NCBI GenBank assembly: GCA_021799945.1
Contig: JAJYZK010000034.1
Span: forward strand, 1-14,034
Direction of reading: 5' to 3'
Source of the DNA: Acidobacteriota bacterium
GTDB taxonomy: Bacteria > Acidobacteriota > Terriglobia > Terriglobales > Acidobacteriaceae
Length of the DNA stretch: 14,034 nt
In this document: one piece after another, positions 6,262 through 13,284 of the stretch
Layout of the letters: every line of letters begins with the position of its first letter
Position numbering within the stretch: position 1 is the stretch's first letter
Translations under genes and position numbers: made by a program
Notes under the pieces: model-generated
Seen by the model: only the letters and a program-made list of their open reading frames with translations
What the model was told of the DNA's origin: nothing
Databases searched by the model: none

Positions 6262-8745
6262 TCAAAACGTCGTCACCAGGCGGAGCAGACCCATGCGCGC
6301 CGGGCCGACGGCGTTGCCGGAGAACAGCCCGCCAAAGTCGATCAATTCGAGCGTATTGCTCAGGTTCTCTCCGTCGGCCTGCAGGCGTATCGAAGCCTTT
6401 TCCCCGCGGTAGAGATCGGCGCTCACCGAGGCATTTTGGGTGAAGTAGGGATGGATGCGGTCGCGGACGAAATTGAGGTGATCGACCACCACCGCGCCGT
6501 ACTCCGAGGCATATTGCTGGGGAGTGAGATCGGGCACAAACGGCAGCCCGCTGTTGTAATCGCTTCCCACCGCCAGCCACAGCCGCGGCGTCACGCGATA
6601 CAGAAGCCGCCCGCGCCCCGTGTTCCGCTGGTCCTGCGAATCGGGGAAATGCCCGGTCAGCAGCGTCCCCGCCTGGGTGGCGGCCTGGCCGAGAAACAGC
6701 CCTCCGGTCACCGGATACCAGGCGTTTCCTACGATGTAGGAGTAACTGGTGAATCCGGAGAAGCGCCGCCAGCCCAGCAGCTCCAGTTTGCCCTCAACCC
6801 CATAGAGAATCGCCTTGCGGAAGGCGATGGGGAAACTGATCCCCGTGCTCAATATTTGCGAGTCGTCGGCATAATTGTTCACGTCGCGGCGGAAGAAGTT
6901 CGCATTCAGCCGCAGCGCCCCGAAAAATCCGTTGGACGTTCCCACCTCGTAATAGTCTCCGTGAGACGGCCTGACCGGCAGTTGCACTGCGGGAACGCTG
7001 GAATCGAGCGCCTCGGCGGCCGGGGAGCTGGCCAGCAGAATATTTTCAAAGGAGGGCGTCTGGAAGATCCGGTCGTAGGATGCATGAATCTTCATCCCGG
7101 CGTTGGGAAAGTAGCGCGAAATAGCCAGGCGCGGGCTCAGCGCATTCTCGTTCACCAGTAGCTGATAGTGGTCCCAGCGCAGACCGGCGTCGATTGCCCA
7201 ATCGCCGAGAGAAATGGCGTCCTGCACATAGGCCGATTGCTCCAGATCCGGCCGGCTGCCGGTAAATGCGAAGGTGGTTGCGCCGGCATCCAGGATGCCG
7301 AGAGCGATCGGACATGTCGGGTTGGAAAGATTGGCGCAGTCCGGCATCCGGTAGTGGAAGTCTTCGTGCAGAAACTTCGAGTCGGACTCCACTCCCGCCT
7401 TCCACTCCTGATTCTGGCGATGCACGGAGATCGACCCGGTGAAATAGGTCTCCTTGAAGTCATTGTGCTGGGTGGCGATCAACGGCCAGGAGGCTGGGTT
7501 GGAATAAAAATCGAGGGAGTTATCCCGGCTCATGCCTCGCAGCGCGCCCAGCGTATTGGAGGAGAAAATATGCTCCCAGGAGGCGATGCCCATGGTTTCA
7601 AAGTTGTCGCCGGTTTGTAGCTGCCCCCCGGGAACGAAGACGCAATCGCTCGGCTCCTGACTGGCCGGACCGGGTGGGCAGCCGGTTGTGTTGACCGCAT
7701 TCGGCAGCCACGCGCCGTTCTGCTGCACGAGTTCGTTGGGGATCGCGTAGCGCGCGAGTTCGTGGGTGGCGATCATCGTGATGCGATCCTTCGGCGTGAA
7801 CCGGCGCTCGTAGTTGAGCGAGAAGCTGCCCGTGGTCCCGTTGTTCGAGTAATTTTGAGGAACCACCGGGTTCAGATAGTGGTCCGTCATGTTTCCGGAG
7901 GCGGTGATGCCCAGCGTATTTTTCTTCCAGGTGTATTGGTCCTGGGTGTCCAGGCCGCCGGTGGCATACGATCCGCCTAAGACGGTTAGATGGCCATGCG
8001 CGCCGGGAGTTTCGTTGGTGAGCGTATTGACCGCCACCACCCCGCCCATCTTCAGGCCGTACTCGGCCGGAAAGCCGGCGGTGTAAATCCTCAGCGACTG
8101 GATGTCGTCGGCTTCGATCGAGGGGCCGAATCCCGGCGAACGGTTGTCCGTGAGCGGGATGCCGTCCACCACAAATTCCGTCTGATATTCCGATCCGCGC
8201 GGGTGCAGCACGGCGTTGCCTTCATAGAGCCAGCCCGGCTCGGAATTGACCAGGTCCTGGATCGAGCGCCCGGGGATCGAGGTCAGCCGATTCTGAATCG
8301 TCTGCAGGCCCATCTGATTGACCGCCCCCGCACGATAGGGATCGATCAGCGTGGCGGAGGCGTGAACCGTCACCGACTGGGAAACGGCGGCTACTTTAAG
8401 CTGGATCGTACGCACGACCGGAAGCGAGGATCGGATCACGATGGAGTCGGCGGCCGGGGCGAAGGTCGGCGCCTGAACCTGGATGTCGAAGACTCCATGG
8501 GGCAGCCTTCTGACGTCCAGATAACCCTGGGCATCGGTGCTGAATGTGTATCGATATTGATTGGATTCGCTCACCACCCGGACCTCGGCCTTGACCGCGT
8601 TGCCGGAAGGATCTGTAACGGTCAGGCGCAGCTCCCCGGCGCCGCTCTGGGAAATTGCCGGAACGGGAGCCGACAACACCAGAGCGATTGCGCAAGCTCT
8701 CACCCACTTCATCGTTTGCCAGGCAGATTCGTGTTGGAAGATCAT
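6262..8745 (-). CDS. TonB-dependent outer-membrane receptor with CarboxypepD_reg-like domain
   Basis: This 827-residue protein should form a gated beta-barrel in the outer membrane for energy-dependent substrate uptake. A signal peptide ends near 33 (KWVRACAIALVLSAPVPAIS). A carboxypeptidase-regulatory-like beta domain spans about 37-118 (LTVTDPSGNAVKAEVRV). The sequence VSQSVTVHAS at 121-130 may be the TonB box. The plug domain covers about 140-245, with RGSEYQTEFVVDGIPLTDN and FPAEYGLKMGGVVAVNT. The remainder is barrel, rich in alternating aromatic strands, ending in the terminal Phe typical of outer-membrane proteins (LRLVTTF). Two Cys pairs in probable loops may form disulfides. The ATG at 8745 has AAGGA eight bases upstream; an ATG at 8712 is less supported. 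The adjacent GH3 gene suggests a glycan substrate. Oar-type relatives in Acidobacteriota are often longer. Confidence 0.93.
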   Translation of the reverse strand: MIFQHESAWQTMKWVRACAIALVLSAPVPAISQSGAGELRLTVTDPSGNAVKAEVRVVSESNQYRYTFSTDAQGYLDVRRLPHGVFDIQVQAPTFAPAADSIVIRSSLPVVRTIQLKVAAVSQSVTVHASATLIDPYRAGAVNQMGLQTIQNRLTSIPGRSIQDLVNSEPGWLYEGNAVLHPRGSEYQTEFVVDGIPLTDNRSPGFGPSIEADDIQSLRIYTAGFPAEYGLKMGGVVAVNTLTNETPGAHGHLTVLGGSYATGGLDTQDQYTWKKNTLGITASGNMTDHYLNPVVPQNYSNNGTTGSFSLNYERRFTPKDRITMIATHELARYAIPNELVQQNGAWLPNAVNTTGCPPGPASQEPSDCVFVPGGQLQTGDNFETMGIASWEHIFSSNTLGALRGMSRDNSLDFYSNPASWPLIATQHNDFKETYFTGSISVHRQNQEWKAGVESDSKFLHEDFHYRMPDCANLSNPTCPIALGILDAGATTFAFTGSRPDLEQSAYVQDAISLGDWAIDAGLRWDHYQLLVNENALSPRLAISRYFPNAGMKIHASYDRIFQTPSFENILLASSPAAEALDSSVPAVQLPVRPSHGDYYEVGTSNGFFGALRLNANFFRRDVNNYADDSQILSTGISFPIAFRKAILYGVEGKLELLGWRRFSGFTSYSYIVGNAWYPVTGGLFLGQAATQAGTLLTGHFPDSQDQRNTGRGRLLYRVTPRLWLAVGSDYNSGLPFVPDLTPQQYASEYGAVVVDHLNFVRDRIHPYFTQNASVSADLYRGEKASIRLQADGENLSNTLELIDFGGLFSGNAVGPARMGLLRLVTTF

Positions 8746-8905
8746 TCAAACTATCCTTGGAAGTGATTCCAGGTGAGCCGCGATCCGGAAAGCGCGCTTC
8801 ACCCTGGATATTCCCGCCATCCGCATTTTGTTCAGCGTTTCCGGCAGTTGGGGAGTCGAATCGAAAAAAAGGGTGAACAGAGTGGGAAGGAGCCGAATAT
8901 TCAGA
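8746..8905. promoter_or_regulatory. Divergent intergenic region, receptor versus sigma factor
   Basis: These 160 bp must hold the promoters for the receptor operon (minus) and the sigma operon (plus). Ribosome-binding sequences are clear: AAGGA for the receptor and AAGGAG at 8887-8892 for the sigma gene. A short TGGAA-GTGA-TTCCA dyad sits at 8758-8771. I see no convincing -35/-10 pair in either direction. An ECF-type promoter is possible but not identifiable by eye. Confidence 0.4.
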
Positions 8906-9496
8906 GTGGAAGGATCCGGTCAACCCGCCTCCGCGGAGCAGGCGTGCGATCTGCCGCTTGTGGCTTGCTCCCCGGAGGCGGGGGACGCGGCGCTGGAGAT
9001 CGAGCAACAGGTCATGTCCCTGTTCGAGCAATATCGCGATCCTCTGCTGCGTTACTCTCTTTCATTCGGCGTGCCGCTTCCGGATGCGGAGGAGATCGTG
9101 CAGGAGGTTTTCCTGGCTCTCTTCCGCCATTTGCGGCTGGGGCGGTCGCGCGAACATCTGCCCGGCTGGATCTTCCGTGTGGCCCACAATCTCACGCTCA
9201 AGCGACGTCACGCCAATCGGCGCCTGCCGATCGCAACGATGGAGCAAGCGGAGATCGCCGCGCTGCGGCCCGATCCGAAGCCGAATCCGGAGGATGCCTG
9301 CTCCGAGGCGCAGCGGCAACGCCGGCTCCGGGCGGTAGTGCAGGCGATGCCCGCGCTGGATCGGTGCTGCCTGCGCATGCGGGCCGCCGGCCTGCGCTAT
9401 CGGGAAATCGCGGTCGCCCTGGAAATCTCTCTGGGAAGCGTTTCCATCTCCATCGCGCGGTCGCTGGGCAAGCTGCTGCGCGCCGATCGGGGGTAG
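8906..9496 (+). CDS. ECF-subfamily RNA polymerase sigma factor
   Basis: This sigma-70 family protein of the extracytoplasmic-function type would direct RNA polymerase to a small regulon. With the GTG at 8906 it has 196 residues. Region 2 covers about 38-105, with DAEEIVQEVFLALFRHL and the GWIFRVAHNLTLKRR motif. Region 4 covers about 138-192, with an HTH at LRYREIAVALEISLGSVSIS. The start is uncertain: GTG 8906 follows AAGGAG by 13 bases, GTG 8882 follows AAAGG, and ATG 9014 would trim region 2 closely. The stop lies four bases before the anti-sigma ATG, so the two are surely co-transcribed and probably translationally coupled. The gene is divergent from the TonB receptor. Confidence 0.9.
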   Translation: MEGSGQPASAEQACDLPLVACSPEAGDAALEIEQQVMSLFEQYRDPLLRYSLSFGVPLPDAEEIVQEVFLALFRHLRLGRSREHLPGWIFRVAHNLTLKRRHANRRLPIATMEQAEIAALRPDPKPNPEDACSEAQRQRRLRAVVQAMPALDRCCLRMRAAGLRYREIAVALEISLGSVSISIARSLGKLLRADRG

Positions 9497-9500
9497 CATC

Positions 9501-10424
9501 ATGCGGGAAGACGAGCAACACGTATCCGACGAAGACCTGCTGCTGGCCGCAGACGGAGAGAGGGGACAATGCGGCGCCCGGGTCCAAAGCCATCTGGAGT
9601 CGTGTGCGCAATGCCGGAGCCGGGCGGCGCAGATGGAGAGCCTCCTGCGGGAATTGGCCCAAGCCGAGGAAGGACTGGTCGAGCTGCCTTCGATCGCCGC
9701 GCCGCGGGCGATGCTGCGAACCCGGCTGGCGGACCTGTCGGCCGGCCGGGGAAGCCTTCTCTCGCGCGTGCGCGCGCCTCTAGATTTCCTGGCGACCGCG
9801 GCGGGCTTGACCGCTCTTGCCGCCCTGGGTCTTGTGGCCGGAGTGCTGGCCTTTCGGCATTCCCCGCCGGCGGACGCGGAGGCGCCGTTCCCGTCAGCGG
9901 GGTACGGCCTGCTGCCCGATCGCGCGCTCACGCCCGGGGTCGCGCGACGGGCGTCGCTCACCGAAATCTGCTCGCTGCCGCGTGAAGAAGTGGTAAAAGA
10001 GGTGTCCCCGACGATACGCCGGAGAGTCTTCGCGGAATACGGCATCCCCCTCGGGCAATCCGACAAATATGAGGTGGATTACCTGATCAGCCCGGGATTG
10101 GGAGGCGACGACGACATCCGAAACCTGTGGCCCGAACCGTACAACGCCGCGGTTTGGAATGCTCACAGGAAGGATGCGTTAGAAGAGCGGCTCCATGAGT
10201 TGGTTTGCCTGCATCAGGTCGACTTATCGGTAGCCCAGGAGGCGATTTCCGGCGACTGGATCGCCGCCTATGAGAAGTACGTTCGGGCTGCGCCGGCGCC
10301 CGCAATCGATCCCGATGTCAAAAACTCGTTGCTGCCGCTCCTGCCTGGAAGCGAGGCTGCGAAGCGGCATAGCATCCTCTGTGGAACATCCAGCGCACCA
10401 GCCGGGGCCCCATCCTGGTCCTGA
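9501..10424 (+). CDS. Membrane anti-sigma factor with degenerate HNH-like outer domain
   Basis: This 307-residue protein likely binds and silences the sigma factor encoded just upstream. The N-terminus has a zinc-binding anti-sigma motif H31-x3-C35-x2-C38 (HLESCAQC). One transmembrane helix spans about 95-118 (FLATAAGLTALAALGLVAGVLAF), leaving the C-terminus outside the cytoplasm. Residues about 143-262 resemble a nuclease-like HNH family: YEVDYLISPGLGG lines up with the usual YELDHLIPLxLGG, followed by RNLWPEP, KDALEERLHELVC and AQEAISGDWIAAY. The catalytic His of DH is Tyr194 here, so cleavage is doubtful and sensing or binding more likely. C157 and C236 could form a disulfide. The tail after 262 is low in motifs. 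The gene follows the sigma stop by four bases. Confidence 0.8.
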   Translation: MREDEQHVSDEDLLLAADGERGQCGARVQSHLESCAQCRSRAAQMESLLRELAQAEEGLVELPSIAAPRAMLRTRLADLSAGRGSLLSRVRAPLDFLATAAGLTALAALGLVAGVLAFRHSPPADAEAPFPSAGYGLLPDRALTPGVARRASLTEICSLPREEVVKEVSPTIRRRVFAEYGIPLGQSDKYEVDYLISPGLGGDDDIRNLWPEPYNAAVWNAHRKDALEERLHELVCLHQVDLSVAQEAISGDWIAAYEKYVRAAPAPAIDPDVKNSLLPLLPGSEAAKRHSILCGTSSAPAGAPSWS

Positions 10425-10458
10425 GTTTCTGGCCTAGCGCCGGGCCTATGAACCGGGC

Positions 10459-11103
10459 CTAAGATCCGGATCCGGCGCCATCCAGCCCGAGCGCCGCCGC
10501 GTCCCGGCGCATGGCGGCGATGCAGCGGCCGATGTGTTCGTCCAGATCGGTCTCGAGCTCCCGCGCGCCGACGACAATATCCTCCCGGCTGACCGCCCGG
10601 GCGAAGGCCTTGTCCTTCATTTTTTTGCGCACTCCGGCCACATCGACTTCGAAGATGGAGCGCGAGGGCTTCACCAGCGAGACGGCCGTCAGAAATCCGG
10701 CCAGCTCGTCGCAGGCAAACAAGGCCCGGGCCAGATGCGTCTTTCGGGCTACGCCCGAATACCGGGCATGGCCCAGAATGGCCTCTCGCACCTCCTCCGG
10801 CCAGCCCCGCTCCGCCAGAATCCGGTTCCCTACAAACGGATGCTCTTCCGGCGTGGGATATTTTTCGTAGTCGAAGTCGTGCAGCAGGCCGGTGACGCGG
10901 TAACGTTCAATCGCATTCCGCGCGGCGGGGCCGGTCCAGCCCAGCCGCGCCGCCTCCGCTTCTCCACAAGCCGTCATGCAACTTTCCACGGCCAGCGCGT
11001 GTTTGAGCAGGCTCGGCGACTGCGTGTACTCGGTCAGCAGCAGCCACGCAGCCTGGCGAGAGTGAATTCCCGCGGTCGCGCTCTCGGATCCATCGTCGCT
11101 CAT
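10459..11103 (-). CDS. HD-domain phosphohydrolase-like protein
   Basis: This 214-residue protein has the metal-binding pattern of HD-superfamily hydrolases: H35 (SLLKHALAVE), H75-D76 (TGLLHDFDYE), H88 (EEHPFVG), H112 (ILGHARYSG) and D132 (FACDELAGF). Such soluble proteins usually hydrolyse phosphate esters or nucleotides; the substrate here cannot be told. The LLHDFDYEKYP...EEHPFVGNRIL block matches the group of small HDIG-type proteins in many bacteria. The C-terminal 60 residues are helical and acidic. The ATG at 11103 is preceded by AAAGG five bases upstream. It is convergent with the anti-sigma gene, whose stop is 34 bp away, and divergent from the XRE regulator gene. Confidence 0.88.
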   Translation of the reverse strand: MSDDGSESATAGIHSRQAAWLLLTEYTQSPSLLKHALAVESCMTACGEAEAARLGWTGPAARNAIERYRVTGLLHDFDYEKYPTPEEHPFVGNRILAERGWPEEVREAILGHARYSGVARKTHLARALFACDELAGFLTAVSLVKPSRSIFEVDVAGVRKKMKDKAFARAVSREDIVVGARELETDLDEHIGRCIAAMRRDAAALGLDGAGSGS

Positions 11104-11205
11104 AGTTACCTTTCTCTACATCTTTCGAGCTAGGTCTCTTTACGGATTTCCTATGGTTTGTCCGTCCTTTGTGCGGAGTCTTCCCGTTTGCCTCTATTTT
11201 TTCGC

Positions 11206-11238
11206 TTGACAAGGAAGGTACCCCTGCATCACTGTAGT
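11206..11238 (+). promoter_or_regulatory. Possible promoter for the zinc-ribbon/XRE gene
   Basis: TTGACA at 11206-11211 is an exact -35 consensus. The best -10 candidate, TGTAGT at 11233-11238, matches four of six positions, but the 21-bp spacer is long. Without a better -10 the call is weak. Transcription from here would give a leader of about 120 bases before the ATG at 11365. Confidence 0.3.
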
Positions 11239-11316
11239 CATGAATCGAGCGAGTACTGCCGTGTCCGCGCTGCTCCTGTTCCGGTAACTCGTTGCCGGGC
11301 ATAGCGACCTTGGCCA

Positions 11317-11358
11317 TGGCGGAGCCGCTCGCGGGAGGCCCGCTCTGGCGCTCCGCCA
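11317..11358 (+). promoter_or_regulatory. Hairpin in the leader of the XRE gene
   Basis: TGGCGGAGC (11317-11325) pairs perfectly with GCTCCGCCA (11350-11358). An inner GCGGG-AGG-CCCGC hairpin (11331-11343) holds the only purine-rich GGGAGG in the leader. The outer stem ends six bases before the start codon at 11365. It could limit translation of the regulator; this is inference from complementarity only. Confidence 0.4.
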
Positions 11359-11364
11359 CATCAT

Positions 11365-11901
11365 ATGGCAACAAACCTAGCTTCGGTTGAGGCGCGTGAG
11401 GTTCTGCGCTGCGAACGCTGCTCGCTGGTTCAGTTTCGCACACTGAACTCCCTGTGCCGGCGGTGCCACAAACCCCTGGAGATCGATGAGCCGGAGCCGG
11501 CGGCGCCCCAGTTCGCCGGAGCCCCCGACGATGCGGCTTCCGAAGAGACCGACCTGCAGGTAGCTCGCTCCGTTCGCGAGCTGCGCCGCGCCCGCAATCT
11601 GAGCCAGCGCCAGCTCGCCAATAGAATGCAGGTTCCCCGCACCTATATATCCAAGATTGAAAACGCCAAGGCGATGCCCACGCTCTCCTCGCTCGGCCGC
11701 CTCGCCAGCGCCCTTGAGGTGGATATCTGCAATCTGCTCCGGGATGCGCGAAGCCGCAGGCATGAAGAGGCGATCTTCATTCTCGGCGACCCGTTCCTGA
11801 AGGAGATCGCGCCTTACGTCACCCAATTGGACGCGCTGCAACGCTCGATGTTCCTGAATCAGGTCCGGGATATGGCCATGGGCCGCCGCAGGAGCGCGTA
11901 A
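11365..11901 (+). CDS. Zinc-ribbon plus XRE-type helix-turn-helix regulator
   Basis: This 178-residue protein has an N-terminal zinc-ribbon-like knuckle pair, C16-x2-C19 and C31-x2-C34 (LRCERCSLVQF, SLCRRCHKP). An acidic linker about 40-65 follows. A Cro/C1-type HTH covers about 68-124 (VRELRRARNLSQRQLANRM, then RTYISKIENAKAMPTLSSL). The C-terminal helix region (FLKEIAPYVTQLDALQRSMFLNQV) may dimerise. It is probably a cytoplasmic transcription regulator; its targets are unknown. The ATG at 11365 has no close ribosome-binding sequence; a stable leader hairpin sits just upstream. The HD-domain gene is divergent from it, and uppS follows on the same strand after 285 bp. Confidence 0.88.
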   Translation: MATNLASVEAREVLRCERCSLVQFRTLNSLCRRCHKPLEIDEPEPAAPQFAGAPDDAASEETDLQVARSVRELRRARNLSQRQLANRMQVPRTYISKIENAKAMPTLSSLGRLASALEVDICNLLRDARSRRHEEAIFILGDPFLKEIAPYVTQLDALQRSMFLNQVRDMAMGRRRSA

Positions 11902-12186
11902 CCGCTAGGAGCTTGTTGCAAGGCGGATTCGCCGGCTCCTGGCGGCCCCACTTCCGCGGAGGGGTTGTGCCCGGGATGCGGATCCTCACGCTTCGTTCGC
12001 TGCTCCGGTGAGTTTTTCACGAAGGTCCTGCCGGCTGTTTTCCGCTCCCGGTCGCCCCCAACCGCGCGAGGCGCATCGCTCCGCTCTGCGTGGATGGCGC
12101 TGCCCGGAGTGGATGGCGCCGACCAGCGGTCCATCTCTCCGGCGGCTCTCCCAGCCGCTGCGCCCGACTTTGCGGCATCGCCGAGC
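11902..12186 (+). other. Gap before uppS, possible zinc-ribbon remnant
   Basis: Just after the XRE stop, AGGAGC...GCTCCT with an inner GGCG-GATT-CGCC helix could fold (11907-11940), but no T-tract follows. From 11965 the frame reads LCPGCGSSRFVRCSGEFF, resembling the first half of a small zinc-ribbon protein. It then loses similarity, while another frame shows GWRCPEW, like a damaged second knuckle. GTGGATGGCGC occurs twice (12090-12100 and 12109-12119). I regard the stretch as a leader region with a likely decayed coding remnant. Confidence 0.35.
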
Positions 12187-13053
12187 ATGTGCTACGGTCG
12201 ATGGGAAGAGGCGGTTGTTTTGCGATCTCCCTTAGCGAACCGCGTTTCCGAGTTGTCCGCCGAAGAACTGGCCATTTACCACCGACTTTCCCCGGCCCGC
12301 CTGCCTCAACATGTCGCCATCATTATGGATGGCAACGGCAGATGGGCGGGCAAGCGGAGCCTGAAGCGCTTCCTGGGTCATCAACAGGGAGCCGAAGCGG
12401 TGCAGTATGTCGTGGAGACCGCCTCCCGCATCAATCTTCCATGGCTCACGCTCTACGCCTTTTCCCTGGAAAACAACCTGCGGCGGCCCAAGTCCGAGGT
12501 CAACTTTCTCATGCGCCTGCTGCGCACGTACCTGGTGGACAATGTGCAGCGCATGAACGACAACGGCGTCCGCATCTCCTATATCGGCCGCATCGAGGAG
12601 CTGCCCTCGGAGGTCCAGGATAAGATGCGCTGGGCCGCCGAACAGACGGCGCATAACCGCGGCACCGTCCTGACCCTGGCGCTGAATTACGGCGCGCGCT
12701 CCGAGCTGGTCGACGCCTTCCGCGCGCTGGCCCGCGAAATCCAGCAGAATGGCGCGTCTCCGGACGCCATCCTGGAGGAGGATCTGCGGCGGCATCTCTA
12801 CACCGCGCATATGCCGGACCCGGATCTGGTGATCCGCACCAGCGGGGAAATGCGCGTCTCCAATTTTCTGCTTTGGCAGCTGGCCTATTCCGAGATCTAC
12901 GTAACCGACCGGCTTTGGCCGGATTTCCGGGGAGCGCACCTGCTGGAGGCCATTGAGGAATACCAGCGCAGAGACCGCCGCTACGGGGGCCTGAATCACC
13001 AGCGAAGTTCCGACGAATCCTCTTTGCGGGAAGGCATGCTTGTTCCCCGCTAG
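12187..13053 (+). CDS. uppS: Undecaprenyl diphosphate synthase (cis-prenyltransferase)
   Basis: This enzyme condenses isopentenyl diphosphate with farnesyl diphosphate to make the C55 lipid carrier for peptidoglycan and other envelope polymers. Counting from ATG 12187 (288 residues), the hallmark HVAIIMDGNGRWA includes catalytic D48. GHQQGAEAV follows at 64-72, and the second substrate motif RTSGEMRVSNFLLWQLAYSE is at 217-236. The usual FSxENWxRP block appears as FSLENNLRRP, with Asn where Trp is common. The start is uncertain: ATG 12187 lacks a ribosome-binding sequence, whereas TTG 12220 (277 residues) follows GAAGAGG by nine bases. TTGCGG-17 bp-TACGGT just upstream could be a promoter favouring the TTG. 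The usual family length is about 250. The HMG-CoA-lyase-like gene lies downstream on the same strand. Confidence 0.95.
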   Translation: MCYGRWEEAVVLRSPLANRVSELSAEELAIYHRLSPARLPQHVAIIMDGNGRWAGKRSLKRFLGHQQGAEAVQYVVETASRINLPWLTLYAFSLENNLRRPKSEVNFLMRLLRTYLVDNVQRMNDNGVRISYIGRIEELPSEVQDKMRWAAEQTAHNRGTVLTLALNYGARSELVDAFRALAREIQQNGASPDAILEEDLRRHLYTAHMPDPDLVIRTSGEMRVSNFLLWQLAYSEIYVTDRLWPDFRGAHLLEAIEEYQRRDRRYGGLNHQRSSDESSLREGMLVPR

Positions 13054-13088
13054 TGTCCCGAGTCAGAAGTTCGCATCACAAAGGAACT

Positions 13089-13145
13089 GTCATCCTGAGC
13101 GGAGTTTGGCCCGCTTTTGGGCCAAACGGAGTCGAAGGATCTGCG
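13089..13145. repeat. Interspersed-type repeat carrying a hairpin insert
   Basis: TGTCATCCTGAGCGGAG (13088-13104) and GGAGTCGAAGGATCTGCGG (13128 onward) look like two halves of an intergenic repeat common in Acidobacteriota and other environmental genomes, by memory. Between them GTTTGGCCC-GCTTTT-GGGCCAAAC (13104-13127) forms a perfect nine-pair hairpin. CGGAG occurs on both sides (13100-13104, 13127-13131), as after an insertion. ATCCT and AGGAT can pair around the whole. It starts 35 bp after the uppS stop. It lacks an immediate T-tract, so it is not a clear terminator. Confidence 0.55.
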
Positions 13146-13273
13146 GTTTTTCTGGAACGAATTTCTGATTCGCCACACTCGCGCGCTGTATCCCGCGCAC
13201 CGGGAGAGCGGCGAGGCGCAAAATCGCATATCGGACGCCCGACCTCCGGCTCGCCGCCGCCGGCGGGCTGCCG

Positions 13274-13281
13274 GGAGGTGA
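13274..13281 (+). promoter_or_regulatory. Strong Shine-Dalgarno sequence for the HMG-CoA-lyase-like gene
   Basis: GGGAGGTGA at 13273-13281 contains GGAGGTGA, fully complementary to the 16S rRNA 3' end. It contains an in-frame TGA stop (13279-13281), so the coding region must start after it. The best-spaced in-frame codon is ACG at 13285. This site therefore decides the start. Confidence 0.7.
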
Positions 13282-13284
13282 GGC

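Noticed and set aside
3908..6412. 834-codon open frame on the plus strand opposite the GH3 gene
   Set aside because: It is antisense to a gene with clear domains, and its Arg/His-rich, motif-free protein is typical of a shadow frame in GC-rich DNA.
6122..6580. N-terminal extension of the GH3 frame by 153 codons
   Set aside because: It overlaps the receptor gene end, lacks a family motif, and would bury the signal peptide starting at 6121.
11240..11287. 15-codon open frame after the possible promoter, as a leader peptide
   Set aside because: It has no ribosome-binding sequence and no codon bias or attenuator structure tied to it.
12232..12999. 255-codon minus-strand frame opposite uppS
   Set aside because: It is antisense to a clear uppS and has no motif of its own.
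13104..13152. Intrinsic terminator for uppS at the GTTTGGCCC/GGGCCAAAC hairpin
   Set aside because: The stem is good, but no T-tract follows it directly; the nearest T5 is about 20 bases away.
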